DNA of 16,541 nucleotides from Gemmatimonadota bacterium. GTDB taxonomy: Bacteria; Latescibacterota; UBA2968; UBA8231. The stretch covers positions 1-16,541 of the forward strand of contig JAPOZF010000253.1 of assembly GCA_026706165.1 (NCBI GenBank). Direction: 5' to 3'. Below are positions 7,846-14,997 of this stretch, piece after piece. Both the position numbers and the translations under genes were made by a program. Numbering within the stretch: the stretch's first letter is position 1; the number at the start of each line of letters is the position of its first letter. The notes below the pieces were generated by a model, which was given only the letters and a program-made list of their open reading frames with translations, ran no database searches and was not told the DNA's origin.

Positions 7846-9243
7846 CTACACTGTTTCCCCCTGCCCCGCCGGGAGTTTCCCCGACTCCCCGAGCAGCGAC
7901 TCGGCCTCATCGCACAGCGCTTTCGCCTCGGCCTGCGTCTCCGCCTCGGCAATGACGCGCACCACCGGTTCGGTGTTTGACGCCCGCAGGTGAATCCACG
8001 GGCAAGAGAGCACTCCCTCCATGTACAGTTTGACGCCGTCCGCCACCGGGTGGGCCCAGGCCGCCGGATAGCGGTTGCGGAGGGCACCGACGGCTCCCTG
8101 CAGCTGAACGGGACTGCAGGCGAGCTTGCGCTTCTCGATGGCGTACGCCGGCAGGGAGGCGGCCAGCTCCGGCAGGGAGGACCCGCTCACCGCCAGGGCC
8201 TCGAGCACGACGGCGACGGCCGCGGCCGCGTCGCGGCCGGGACAGACCTCGGTCAGGATCACCCCGCCGTTCCCCTCGCCCCCGATCGCCGCACCCGCTT
8301 CGAACATCTTCTCGACGACATGCACCTCACCGACCGCGGTGAGCGTCACCGGGCAGCCGTTCAGCCCGGCTGCGTCGCTGACGATCTGCGAGGTCGAAAG
8401 TGTGGTGACCACCGGCCCGGGGCGCCGGGCGGTGATCCCGGCGACCGCCAGGGCCAGGGTGTAATCCTCTCCGAGCGGGACGCCGTCCGGCCCCACCAGG
8501 GCGACGCGGTCGGCGTCCGGGTCGACGGCGAAACCGAGATCCGCCCCCTGCTCGCGGACCGCCTCCCCGAGCTGGCCGAGGTTGGCGGGAAGCGGCTCCG
8601 GTTCGTGGGCGAAGTTCCCGTCGGGAACGGCGTTGATGAAACCCGCTTCCACCCCGAGCCGCTCGAGCAGCAGCGGCAGCTCCAGGCATCCTGCGCCGTT
8701 GCAGGGATCGACGGCCACCCGCAAGGTGGCTTCCCGGATGGAAGGGGCGTCGACCTGTCCGAGGACGCGGTCGGCGTGAAGCTCGCAGACCGTGGCGGAA
8801 TCGAGTGAGGTCTCCGCCCCGCCTGGGAGGCGCCGCGATTCCCCGGCGCCGAAGCGGTCCTCGACCTCTGCGGCCTGGCCGGCGTTGAGGAAAACCCCGT
8901 CGGAACGGATCAGCTTGAGCCCGTTCCAGGGAGCCGGGTTGTGGCTGGCGGTAACCGCGATCCCCCCGGCCGCCCCGAGCTCGGTCACCATCAGCTTCGC
9001 CGCCGGGGTCGAGCAGACGCCGCAGTCGACGACCCGGCAGCCGGCTTCGACCAGGGCCTCGCTCGCAGCCGCGGCGAATCCGGCGCCGGAGGGTCGGGTG
9101 TCGCGCCCCAGGACGACCGGGGCTCCCGGTTCGAGGGAGACGGCGAAGGCGGCGGCATAGCGGCCCACCACCTCCCCGGTGAAGGACTCCCCGGCGATGC
9201 CGCGGATGCCGGAGATGCCGGAGATCAACGGCGCCCCGGTCAC
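7846..9243 (-). CDS. glmM: Phosphoglucosamine/phosphohexomutase (alpha-D-phosphohexomutase superfamily)
   Basis: The 465-residue enzyme shifts a phosphate between C6 and C1 of a hexose phosphate. All four active-site loops are visible: the phosphoserine loop TASHNPAPWNG (Ser100), the Mg-binding DPDADR (241-246), the sugar-binding GGEGNGG (321-327) and the phosphate-binding RASNTEP (420-426). GEGNGG is the form common in archaeal-type phosphoglucosamine mutases and some bacterial homologues, not the GEQSGH of classical bacterial GlmM. The product could therefore be glucosamine-1-phosphate (peptidoglycan, LPS) or mannose/glucose-1-phosphate. The GTG at 9241-9243 overlaps the stop of the SAM hydrolase gene as GTGA, so the two are translationally coupled. 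The family is certain; glmM is the best guess among the subfamilies. Confidence 0.85.
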   Translation of the reverse strand: MTGAPLISGISGIRGIAGESFTGEVVGRYAAAFAVSLEPGAPVVLGRDTRPSGAGFAAAASEALVEAGCRVVDCGVCSTPAAKLMVTELGAAGGIAVTASHNPAPWNGLKLIRSDGVFLNAGQAAEVEDRFGAGESRRLPGGAETSLDSATVCELHADRVLGQVDAPSIREATLRVAVDPCNGAGCLELPLLLERLGVEAGFINAVPDGNFAHEPEPLPANLGQLGEAVREQGADLGFAVDPDADRVALVGPDGVPLGEDYTLALAVAGITARRPGPVVTTLSTSQIVSDAAGLNGCPVTLTAVGEVHVVEKMFEAGAAIGGEGNGGVILTEVCPGRDAAAAVAVVLEALAVSGSSLPELAASLPAYAIEKRKLACSPVQLQGAVGALRNRYPAAWAHPVADGVKLYMEGVLSCPWIHLRASNTEPVVRVIAEAETQAEAKALCDEAESLLGESGKLPAGQGETV

Positions 9244-10034
9244 GGTCCTTCCCGTTCCACGACTACCGGGTCCCGCCGCCGCAGCTGCAGGAACTCCGCC
9301 CCGTTTCCCCCGTTGACCGCCAGCTCCAGCAGGCCGCAGCTGCCGACCAAGGCTACCGGCGCTCCCCTCTCGACGTCGCCGTAGGTGGCGGCAACGGGAA
9401 GCCGCCGGGGCCCGGAGAGAACCCTGAGCCGGGCGGCGCCCCCGGTGCCCGCGAGCGCGTCGAGGTCCTCGCCGGCAATGTTGGTTACCGCGTTGCCGAA
9501 GCCGTCGACATGGATCACCTGCCCGGCGACACGTCCGCACCCGATAACGGGGCGGGCCTCTGACAGGATCTCGGCGCCGGTTGCGCGCGGGCCGACGAGG
9601 GCGAAGGGGTACCCCGCGGCGAGGCGGGCGGCGCAGGGAGCGAACAGGTCGCGGCCGTGAAAGGTCGCGCTCAGCCTCCGGCCGCGGGGAGGCGGGGCGA
9701 TTTCGCGGGTCACCGCTGCGGGATCCCCGAGGGCGAAGCTGAGCAGGCCGTTGTCGGGGCCCACCCAAAGGGACCCCCTGCCGCTTACGGCGATCGTCCG
9801 CCGCTTCGTGCCGACTCCCGGGTCGACCACGGCGAGGTGGATCGATCCGGGGGGAAACTCCGCCGCGGCGTTGCGCAGCACGAAAGCTCCGGCGAGCACG
9901 TCGCCGGGCGGAACGGCGTGGGTGATGTCGACGATGGCGAGGTCCGGGTGGATGGACAGGAGCACGCCCTTGACGGCGCCGACGTAATAATCGCGCTCCC
10001 CGAAGTCGGTGGTGAGAGTGATAACCGGTGTCAC
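9240..10034 (-). CDS. S-adenosyl-L-methionine hydrolase (adenosine-forming), SAM hydroxide adenosyltransferase family
   Basis: The 264-residue protein belongs to the DUF62 / SAM hydroxide adenosyltransferase family, related to fluorinases and chlorinases, which split SAM with water into adenosine and methionine. Visible motifs are TTDFGERDYYVGAVKG (8-23), ITHAVPPGD (37-45), LAVVDPGVGT (67-76) with Asp71 and Arg78/79, WVGPDNGLLS (90-99), FHGRDLFAP (125-133) with His126, and VDGFGNAVTN toward the C-terminal domain; the Asp-Arg-His set typical of the water-activating enzymes is present. Halogenases lack that set, so hydrolase is favoured. The start is taken as GTG at 10032-10034, directly before PVITLTTDFG; the longer open frame upstream is not protein-like. 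The gene overlaps the phosphohexomutase gene by 4 nt. Confidence 0.93.
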   Translation of the reverse strand: MTPVITLTTDFGERDYYVGAVKGVLLSIHPDLAIVDITHAVPPGDVLAGAFVLRNAAAEFPPGSIHLAVVDPGVGTKRRTIAVSGRGSLWVGPDNGLLSFALGDPAAVTREIAPPPRGRRLSATFHGRDLFAPCAARLAAGYPFALVGPRATGAEILSEARPVIGCGRVAGQVIHVDGFGNAVTNIAGEDLDALAGTGGAARLRVLSGPRRLPVAATYGDVERGAPVALVGSCGLLELAVNGGNGAEFLQLRRRDPVVVEREGP

Positions 10035-10169
10035 ATCAGGGGTGGAGGCTTGAATGGTCCAGTGCCTGCGCGCGCAATTCCGCGTGAATTCGGCCGCCGG
10101 GCGGGGAGGGCCGGAATGTACGTCCGCCCCCCAGCGGCATCCACACGGCTTCAGCCTTCCGACGGCGTT

Positions 10170-10186
10170 CCCTTTCCGGAACAGGG
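10170..10186. promoter_or_regulatory. Imperfect inverted repeat upstream of the lipoprotein promoter, possible operator
   Basis: CCCT and AGGG arms flank the self-complementary TTCCGGAA with one bulged C. It ends 7 nt before the -35 box at 10194, where an activator or repressor could bind. It may also be chance in GC-rich DNA. Confidence 0.2.
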
Positions 10187-10193
10187 TCGCAAA

Positions 10194-10222
10194 TTGACAC
10201 CCCCCGAACCGCCCAGTACCAT
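10194..10222 (+). promoter_or_regulatory. Sigma70-like promoter, leaderless arrangement
   Basis: A perfect TTGACA at 10194-10199 is followed after 17 nt by TACCAT at 10217-10222 (four of six consensus bases). Only 9 nt separate the -10 box from the ATG at 10232, so transcription would begin within about 3 nt of the start codon and the mRNA would have no Shine-Dalgarno site. No ribosome binding site is visible before the ATG, which fits. Confidence 0.6.
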
Positions 10223-10231
10223 ACTCGACGG

Positions 10232-11536
10232 ATGTCAGCGATCGTTCTGTTTGCATGCGCATGGGTGCTAGGCTCGTGCGCATTCCCATTTTTCCGCAGC
10301 AAACCGCCCGTCGTGCCGCCTCCCCGCCTGACGGTCGAATTCGACAGCGTCTCCGCAGCTGCCGAGCTCGCCTGGGACGCCAGCCCGCAGCAGGGCTTTC
10401 TTCAGTACAGAATCCAGCGGTCCCGCGCGGGGCGGGATTTCGAGACCATCGCCTTGATCGCCGGCCGCCTGGACACCACCCGCCGGGACAGCGGCCTGCT
10501 CGCCAACACCACCTACCGCTACCGCGTCGTCGTCGAGCGTGTCGGCAAACCCGGGAATGACGGCGACGATCCCTCTGTCGCCAGCAAGCCGGCCAAAGGG
10601 GGAATCCACCGCCTCCTCAACTCCTGGAGCCTTCCCCGCGGTTTCCTGCCCACCCGCATCGCCTTCGACGAACGCGGCATTCTCAACGTCGTCGGCATCG
10701 GCGCCGGCCGCGTCGAACGCTTCGACCGCGCCGGCCATTACCTCGGGCGCTGGCAGTTCGCGGACCTGCCCAACGCCTGCATCGAAACAGGCACCCTCGA
10801 CGGACCGGCCTTGGCCCTCGATGCCGACGGCAACCTGTTCGTCGCCTTCAACACGCTTCCCGCTGTCGGGGCGCCGCGTCCGGCCTGGGCGAAGTTCGAC
10901 CGCAACGGCAAGCTGTTGTGGACGCGCCCTCTCGAGGGGGTGTTCGCCCGCCACATCGCCGTCGACGGGGACCGCGTCTTCATCGAGAGCATCAGCCGGC
11001 TGCACCAGTTCTCCACCGGCGGCGCCCCCGTCTTCGAGTACCGCGTGCCGGCCCTCCTGGTTTCGAGCCTGCGCTTCTGGCGCGGCTGGTTCGCCGCCCT
11101 GGTCGAGCCCCTCGACGTCGTCGAAACCGGCTGGCGAGCCCCGCGCCTCGTCTTCTACAAGAGCGCCGAAAGGGAGGAGATCGACCTCGTGCTGGGACGC
11201 GACCCGCTTTCCGGGGAGGACCGCGGAGCCGGCCTGCTCTCCCGCCCGAGCGACTTCGCCTTCGACGAAAAGAACAACAGGGTCTTCATCGTCAACGCCG
11301 GGTACGGCCGCATCGAGGTCTTCCGGGATGGGAAGTACCTGACGCGATGGGCCCCCGGCGGCGAGGAGAAAGAGGGTGCTTTCCGCTTCGGCGGCACGGT
11401 CACGGTGGTCGACGATCTCGACCTCGGTTCGACGACTGACCGCAAGGTCCTGGCCGGGGGCATCGCCCTCGACTCCGACGGCTACATCTACGTCGCCGAC
11501 ACCTTCAACAACCGCATCCGCAAGTACCACCCGTGA
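10232..11536 (+). CDS. Putative lipoprotein with fibronectin type III-like domain and NHL-type beta-propeller
   Basis: The 434-residue product has a hydrophobic N-terminus (residues 4-15) ending in LGSC, a plausible lipobox with Cys16, although the n-region lacks Lys or Arg. A Pro-rich linker (25-32) leads to a fibronectin III-like domain (about 33-120: AELAWDASP, YRIQRS, TTYRYRVVV). The rest (about 130-434) is made of repeats with the pattern IAFDERGILNVVG, LALDADGNLFVAF, IAVDGDRVFIES, FAFDEKNNRVFIVN and GIALDSDGYIYVAD followed by TFNNRIRKY, typical of NHL repeats forming a six-bladed propeller. Such proteins are usually secreted or surface scaffolds for protein or ligand binding; the partner is unknown. 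It overlaps the TPR gene by 4 nt. Architecture is clear, function is not. Confidence 0.8.
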   Translation: MSAIVLFACAWVLGSCAFPFFRSKPPVVPPPRLTVEFDSVSAAAELAWDASPQQGFLQYRIQRSRAGRDFETIALIAGRLDTTRRDSGLLANTTYRYRVVVERVGKPGNDGDDPSVASKPAKGGIHRLLNSWSLPRGFLPTRIAFDERGILNVVGIGAGRVERFDRAGHYLGRWQFADLPNACIETGTLDGPALALDADGNLFVAFNTLPAVGAPRPAWAKFDRNGKLLWTRPLEGVFARHIAVDGDRVFIESISRLHQFSTGGAPVFEYRVPALLVSSLRFWRGWFAALVEPLDVVETGWRAPRLVFYKSAEREEIDLVLGRDPLSGEDRGAGLLSRPSDFAFDEKNNRVFIVNAGYGRIEVFRDGKYLTRWAPGGEEKEGAFRFGGTVTVVDDLDLGSTTDRKVLAGGIALDSDGYIYVADTFNNRIRKYHP

Positions 11537-12477
11537 TTGCCCTTCCCCTGGTCGTGGCTGCTGCGGTCTCGTTCTCGCCGCTTGCCCTCCGCGAGCTCGC
11601 CGCCGAGGGCAAGGAGCGCTACGACATGTGGGCAAAGGAGAAGGTCCGCTACCTCGCCGACCGCGTCCGCAAGGATCCCCACAACGCCCAGCTCCGCGTC
11701 CTGCTCGGCAACGCCCTCTACGAGGACGGCCACCACTACGAGGCGGAATCGCATCTCCAGAAGGCGCTCGAGCTGCAGCCGGGCTACGCCGAGGCCCATT
11801 GCAATCTCGCGGTGATCCTGCACGCCGAGTCCCGTCTCGGAGAAGCGGAGAGACATTACCAGGCGGCTCTGGAGGTCGACACCTCCCTGGTCGAGGCCAA
11901 GGCCGGCCTCGGAGCGCTGTGGTGCCGGACCAAGCACCACAACGAGGGGATCGCCCTGCTCGAATGGGTGATCGGGTTCGATCCGAACCGCATCAACGCC
12001 CGGTACAACCTCGCTGTCGCCTACCACAAGATCGGCGACTACGCCATGGCGATAGAGCACCTCGGGGTGGTTCTGGAGCAGAATCCCACTTATCCAGGCG
12101 GACGCCGCGGGCTGGCGCAGGCCCGTTTCAGCAGAGGGCTGATCCTGCTTACCGCGAAAAAAACGGAGGAGGCCCTGGCCCAGTTCGACGCCGCGGTCAA
12201 GCTGGTGCCTGACGACGCCGACATCTACTACGCCCAGGGGATCGCCCACATGCGCCTCGACCAGCTCGAGCCCGCGGAGCGCGCCTTCACCACCGCGGTC
12301 GAGCTCGAGGAGGACCACGTTCCGGCGCTGCACAACCTCGGCACGGTGATGGAAAAGGCCGGGCGCAAAACCGAGGCGGAGTACTACTTCATCCAGGTGC
12401 AGGCGCTGACCCCGCACCTGCACACCATCGAGGCGGCGCGCGAGGCGACTTACAACGAGGAGTACCTGATGCGCTGA
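11533..12477 (+). CDS. Tetratricopeptide-repeat protein with N-terminal signal or anchor
   Basis: The 314-residue product begins with a hydrophobic stretch (2-19, IALPLVVAAAVSFSPLAL) that could be a signal peptide or membrane anchor, then about seven tandem TPR units from residue 51 to 296, for example GNALYEDGHHYEAESHLQKA, CNLAVILHAESRLGEAERHY and YNLAVAYHKIGDYAMAIEHL. TPR superhelices bind partner proteins. The GTG start at 11533 overlaps the TGA of the propeller gene (GTGA), so the two are translated together and probably form one envelope complex. The last 20 residues (EAAREATYNEEYLMR) are a charged tail. No enzymatic domain is present. The family is certain; the role is inferred only from the neighbour. 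Confidence 0.88.
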   Translation: MIALPLVVAAAVSFSPLALRELAAEGKERYDMWAKEKVRYLADRVRKDPHNAQLRVLLGNALYEDGHHYEAESHLQKALELQPGYAEAHCNLAVILHAESRLGEAERHYQAALEVDTSLVEAKAGLGALWCRTKHHNEGIALLEWVIGFDPNRINARYNLAVAYHKIGDYAMAIEHLGVVLEQNPTYPGGRRGLAQARFSRGLILLTAKKTEEALAQFDAAVKLVPDDADIYYAQGIAHMRLDQLEPAERAFTTAVELEEDHVPALHNLGTVMEKAGRKTEAEYYFIQVQALTPHLHTIEAAREATYNEEYLMR

Positions 12478-12501
12478 GGGCGAACCCGGGCAAATGGTTC
12501 G

Positions 12502-12530
12502 TTGACTTCGCGCCGGGCATTCCGTAACCT
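12502..12530 (+). promoter_or_regulatory. Sigma70-like promoter upstream of the infA leader
   Basis: TTGACT at 12502-12507 (five of six) is followed after exactly 17 nt by TAACCT at 12525-12530. The -10 is weak (three of six), but position and spacing are right and a complete terminator lies about 110 nt downstream of the predicted start near 12537. Confidence 0.5.
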
Positions 12531-12536
12531 TGACCG

Positions 12537-12651
12537 GTTCTGACAGACAGACCTGAAAGCAAGGCACTTTATGACTTTCTGAGATTCCGGCGGGTTGTGG
12601 CAAACGCAAGCGAGCGGGGCTTCCGGGAAAGGAAGACTCGGCTCGCTTTTT
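12537..12651 (+). ncRNA. Candidate leader RNA or small RNA upstream of infA
   Basis: A transcript of about 115 nt would run from the predicted start near 12537 to the intrinsic terminator ending at 12651. It contains a possible stem, GAAAG (about 12555-12559) with CTTTC (12575-12579), and a three-codon reading frame ATG ACT TTC TGA at 12571-12582 preceded by AAGG. It matches no RNA family that I recognise: it lacks the SRP RNA core, 6S layout and tRNA folds. It may be an attenuated 5' leader for infA-lysS or an independent small RNA. Confidence 0.4.
12609..12651 (+). terminator. Intrinsic terminator ahead of infA
   Basis: AGCGAGC at 12609-12615 pairs perfectly with GCTCGCT at 12641-12647, and inside it CTTCC (12620-12624) pairs with GGAAG (12631-12635) around a GGGAAA loop. 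Five Ts (12647-12651) follow immediately. It lies 47 nt before the infA start codon, so it stops transcription entering from the TPR operon or acts as an attenuator. Confidence 0.8.
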
Positions 12652-12697
12652 CATTATGCGGACCAGCCCGAACGGAATCTTCGATCTGCAGGAGTTC

Positions 12698-12916
12698 ATG
12701 CCCAAGGAAGAGGCGATAGAAGTCCAGGCCGTCGTCAAGGAAGCCCTGCCCAACGGCTTCTTCAAGGTCGAGATGGAGAACGGACACGAGATCCTGGCGC
12801 ACATCTCGGGCAAGATGCGGAAGTACTACATTCGCGTCCTGCCCGGCGACCAGGTGACCGTCGCCCTGTCTCCCTACGACCTGACGCGGGGACGCATCAC
12901 GTTTCGCAATCGCTGA
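12698..12916 (+). CDS. infA: Translation initiation factor IF-1
   Basis: IF-1 binds the A site of the 30S subunit during initiation. The 72-residue protein has exactly the family length and the S1-like OB fold with the usual signatures: [20 protein letters not shown] (about 12-31), [19 protein letters not shown] (33-51) and [16 protein letters not shown] (55-70). The basic tip normally written KMRKNYIR reads KMRKYYIR here, a tolerated variation. The ATG at 12698 has AGGAG 6 nt upstream (12690-12694); an in-frame upstream extension beginning at 12656 overlaps the tail of the terminator and is rejected. It is followed after 17 nt by the LysRS gene. Confidence 0.97.
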   Translation: MPKEEAIEVQAVVKEALPNGFFKVEMENGHEILAHISGKMRKYYIRVLPGDQVTVALSPYDLTRGRITFRNR

Positions 12917-12933
12917 GCTTTCCAGGAGCTGCG

Positions 12934-14490
12934 ATGCGCGAATACAAGGCCTGGCCGTTCCGGGAAGCGGGCCGGATCGTCCGTCGCGACCCTTCGAAGC
13001 CGGGTGCGGTTTTCCAGACCGGGTTCGGGCCAAGTGGCTTTCCCACCATAGGCCACCTCTCAGAGGTCGCCCGCACCGCCTGGGTCCGCAACGCCTACGA
13101 ACACCAGTACGAGAAACCGACCCGCCTGATCTGCTTCAGCGACGACATGGACGGGCTGCGCAAGGTTCCGCCCAACCTGCCGCAGCCCGACATGCTGGCC
13201 GCCAACCTCGGACGGCCGCTGCACGCGATCCCAGACCCCTTCGGCTGCTGCCCGAGCTTCAGCGACCACATGAACCTGAAGCTGCGCGAGTTCCTCGACT
13301 CGTACGGCTTCGACTACGAGTTCCGGAGCTCGCGCGAGGCCTACGCCCGCGGCGACTTCGACGAAGGGCTCTCGGTGCTGCTCGCCAAAGTCGAAGAGGT
13401 CAGGGAGCTGATCCTCCCCACCCTCCGCGAGGAGAACCGCGAGCACTGGTCCCCTTTCTTTCCGATCTGTCCCGGCTGCGGCTCGATCAACGCGACCCGG
13501 GTGACCTCCTACCACCCCGAGCGCGACAGCGTCGGCTTCTCCTGCGACATCCGCACCGACCGCTACGCCGGCTGCGGGGAGAGCGGCGAGCAGTCGATTC
13601 TCGGGGGGCTCGCGAAGGTCGGCTGGAAGGTCGACTGGGCCCTGCGCTGGTACGCGTACGAGGTGGACTACGAGATGTCTGGGAAGGACTTGATCGACTC
13701 GGTGAGGCTGTCGGGGCGCATCGTTCGCATCATGGGCAAGCAGCCGCCCGCGGGTATGACTATCGAGATGTTCCTCGACGAGGAGGGGCACCGGATCTCC
13801 AGCAGCGCCGGAAGGATGGGTGTCACCGTAGACGAGTGGAGGCAGTACGCCCCTCTCGAATCCCTGCTCTTCTTCCTGTTCCAGAACCCCCGGCGCGCCA
13901 AACGCCTGCACTGGGGCATCGTCCCCAAGTGCGTCGACGACTACCTCGCCGCCCTGCGCGCCTACCCGAAGATCCCCGACGAGGAACGCCCCGAGAGCGA
14001 GCTGTGGCACATCCACGGCAAGGGGGAGGGCGTCCCGCAATACGGCTCCGGCGTCGATTCGACCACGGTCAACAACCTCATATCGGCGCTGGGGATCGAC
14101 TCGACCGGGCTGCTCAAGGAGTACCTGCAGCGCTACGACTCCACCGTGGCCGACAACGAAGCGGTGGTCGAGGAACTGATCGACAAGGGGATGAACTACT
14201 ACAAGGACCGCGTCCTGCCCGGCAAGAAGTACCGCACCCCCTCGCCCGAGGAGCGCGAGCTGCTGGCCGAAGTGCGGGCCCGGCTTTCCCGCTGCGGGAA
14301 CGGGGACGAGGAAACATGGCAGGCGATCCCCTTCGACGTGGCGCGGGCGGCGGGCAAGGAGCCGAAGGAGCTGTTTCGCGCCTTCTACGAGGTCGTGCTC
14401 GGGCAGGAGCGGGGACCGCGGTTCGGTTCCTTCGTCAGCCTGGTCGGAAAGGAGCGCGTCCTCGGGATGCTGGAGGAAAAGACCGCCTGA
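12934..14490 (+). CDS. lysK: Class I lysyl-tRNA synthetase
   Basis: The 518-residue enzyme charges tRNA-Lys with a class I (Rossmann) fold, unlike the class II LysRS of most bacteria. It aligns by eye with alphaproteobacterial and spirochaetal class I LysRS: FGPSGFPTIGHLSEVART (31-48), a zinc-finger-like region with CPGC (179-182), Cys204 and Cys214, VGWKVDWALRWYAYEVDYEM (about 229-248), SGKDLIDS (249-256) and the helix ESLLFFLFQNPRRAKRLHW. The HIGH box is TIGH (38-41), and the KMSKS loop reads RISSSAG at 287-293 in place of KISKSKG, losing both usual lysines. The ATG at 12934 has AGGAG (12923-12927) 6 nt upstream. It follows infA closely, so the two are probably one operon. Confidence 0.93.
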   Translation: MREYKAWPFREAGRIVRRDPSKPGAVFQTGFGPSGFPTIGHLSEVARTAWVRNAYEHQYEKPTRLICFSDDMDGLRKVPPNLPQPDMLAANLGRPLHAIPDPFGCCPSFSDHMNLKLREFLDSYGFDYEFRSSREAYARGDFDEGLSVLLAKVEEVRELILPTLREENREHWSPFFPICPGCGSINATRVTSYHPERDSVGFSCDIRTDRYAGCGESGEQSILGGLAKVGWKVDWALRWYAYEVDYEMSGKDLIDSVRLSGRIVRIMGKQPPAGMTIEMFLDEEGHRISSSAGRMGVTVDEWRQYAPLESLLFFLFQNPRRAKRLHWGIVPKCVDDYLAALRAYPKIPDEERPESELWHIHGKGEGVPQYGSGVDSTTVNNLISALGIDSTGLLKEYLQRYDSTVADNEAVVEELIDKGMNYYKDRVLPGKKYRTPSPEERELLAEVRARLSRCGNGDEETWQAIPFDVARAAGKEPKELFRAFYEVVLGQERGPRFGSFVSLVGKERVLGMLEEKTA

Positions 14491-14498
14491 TCCCCCGT

Positions 14499-14520
14499 GG
14501 GCGGGGTGCCTGAGCCGCCC
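14499..14520 (+). terminator. GC-rich hairpin after lysK, weak terminator candidate
   Basis: GGGCGG (14499-14504) pairs with CCGCCC (14515-14520) around a 10-nt loop, just 9 nt after the LysRS stop. Only GGTTTG follows, so the T-tract is poor. A second 5-bp hairpin, CGGGA (14536-14540) with TCCCG (14546-14550), lies further into the convergent gap with fxsA. Confidence 0.4.
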
Positions 14521-14575
14521 GGTTTGCATCGGCGCCGGGACCGACTCCCGCGATCGCTGGACGGACGGCAGGAGG

Positions 14576-14959
14576 TCAGACGGTGCGGACGCGCCTCCCG
14601 ATGCGCCGGCGCACCTGCCGCCGCACGATCTCCTTGAGGACCCCCCGCGTGCCGGGCAGCAGGGCGGCGAAGCCGATGAGGTCGGTGAGGAAGCCCGGCG
14701 TCAGCAGCAGCAGTCCCCCTATCAGAATCATCACCCCGTCGAAGATCTTCTCCCCGGGAAAGGTCGCGCCCGAGACCGAATGCTGCAGCCGGCGCAGGGC
14801 GAGCAGACCCTGACTGCGGGCCAGCAGCGCCCCGGCGGCGCCGGTCGCGACGACGATCGCAACCGTCGGCAGGACCCCGAGGGTCTGCCCGATCCGTATC
14901 AGCAGGGCCAGCTCGACGACCGGGGTCACCGTGAAGAGCAGGAAGAGCCGCCACCACAT
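14576..14959 (-). CDS. fxsA: FxsA family membrane protein
   Basis: The 127-residue product is an integral membrane protein of the FxsA/YtzA family; E. coli FxsA suppresses F exclusion of phage T7 when overproduced, and its normal role is not known. It has the typical layout: TM1 about 4-20 with the FTVTPVVELALLIRIG signature, TM2 about 28-46, a GLLALRRLQ linker and a long hydrophobic hairpin 73-102 with DGVMILIGGLLLLTPGFLTD. The tail is strongly basic (RRQVRRRIGRRVR), placing it in the cytoplasm. The ATG at 14957-14959 begins at the signature; the longer frame upstream is rejected because a promoter lies in it. The gene is convergent with lysK. Confidence 0.9.
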   Translation of the reverse strand: MWWRLFLLFTVTPVVELALLIRIGQTLGVLPTVAIVVATGAAGALLARSQGLLALRRLQHSVSGATFPGEKIFDGVMILIGGLLLLTPGFLTDLIGFAALLPGTRGVLKEIVRRQVRRRIGRRVRTV

Positions 14960-14968
14960 GGGGCGGGC

Positions 14969-14997
14969 AATATACCCGGGCCGAGGAACCCTGTCGA
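14969..14997 (-). promoter_or_regulatory. Sigma70-like promoter for fxsA, leaderless arrangement
   Basis: On the minus strand TCGACA (14997-14992) and TATATT (14974-14969) are separated by 17 nt, each matching consensus at five of six bases. Nine nucleotides separate the -10 from the ATG at 14959, so the transcript would start at or within about 3 nt of the start codon. No Shine-Dalgarno sequence precedes the ATG. Confidence 0.65.

Noticed and set aside
12609..12651. SRP (4.5S/small) RNA candidate because of a purine-rich GGAAG stem-loop
   Set aside because: The invariant SRP domain IV motif is absent; the structure is explained by a terminator with an inner stem.
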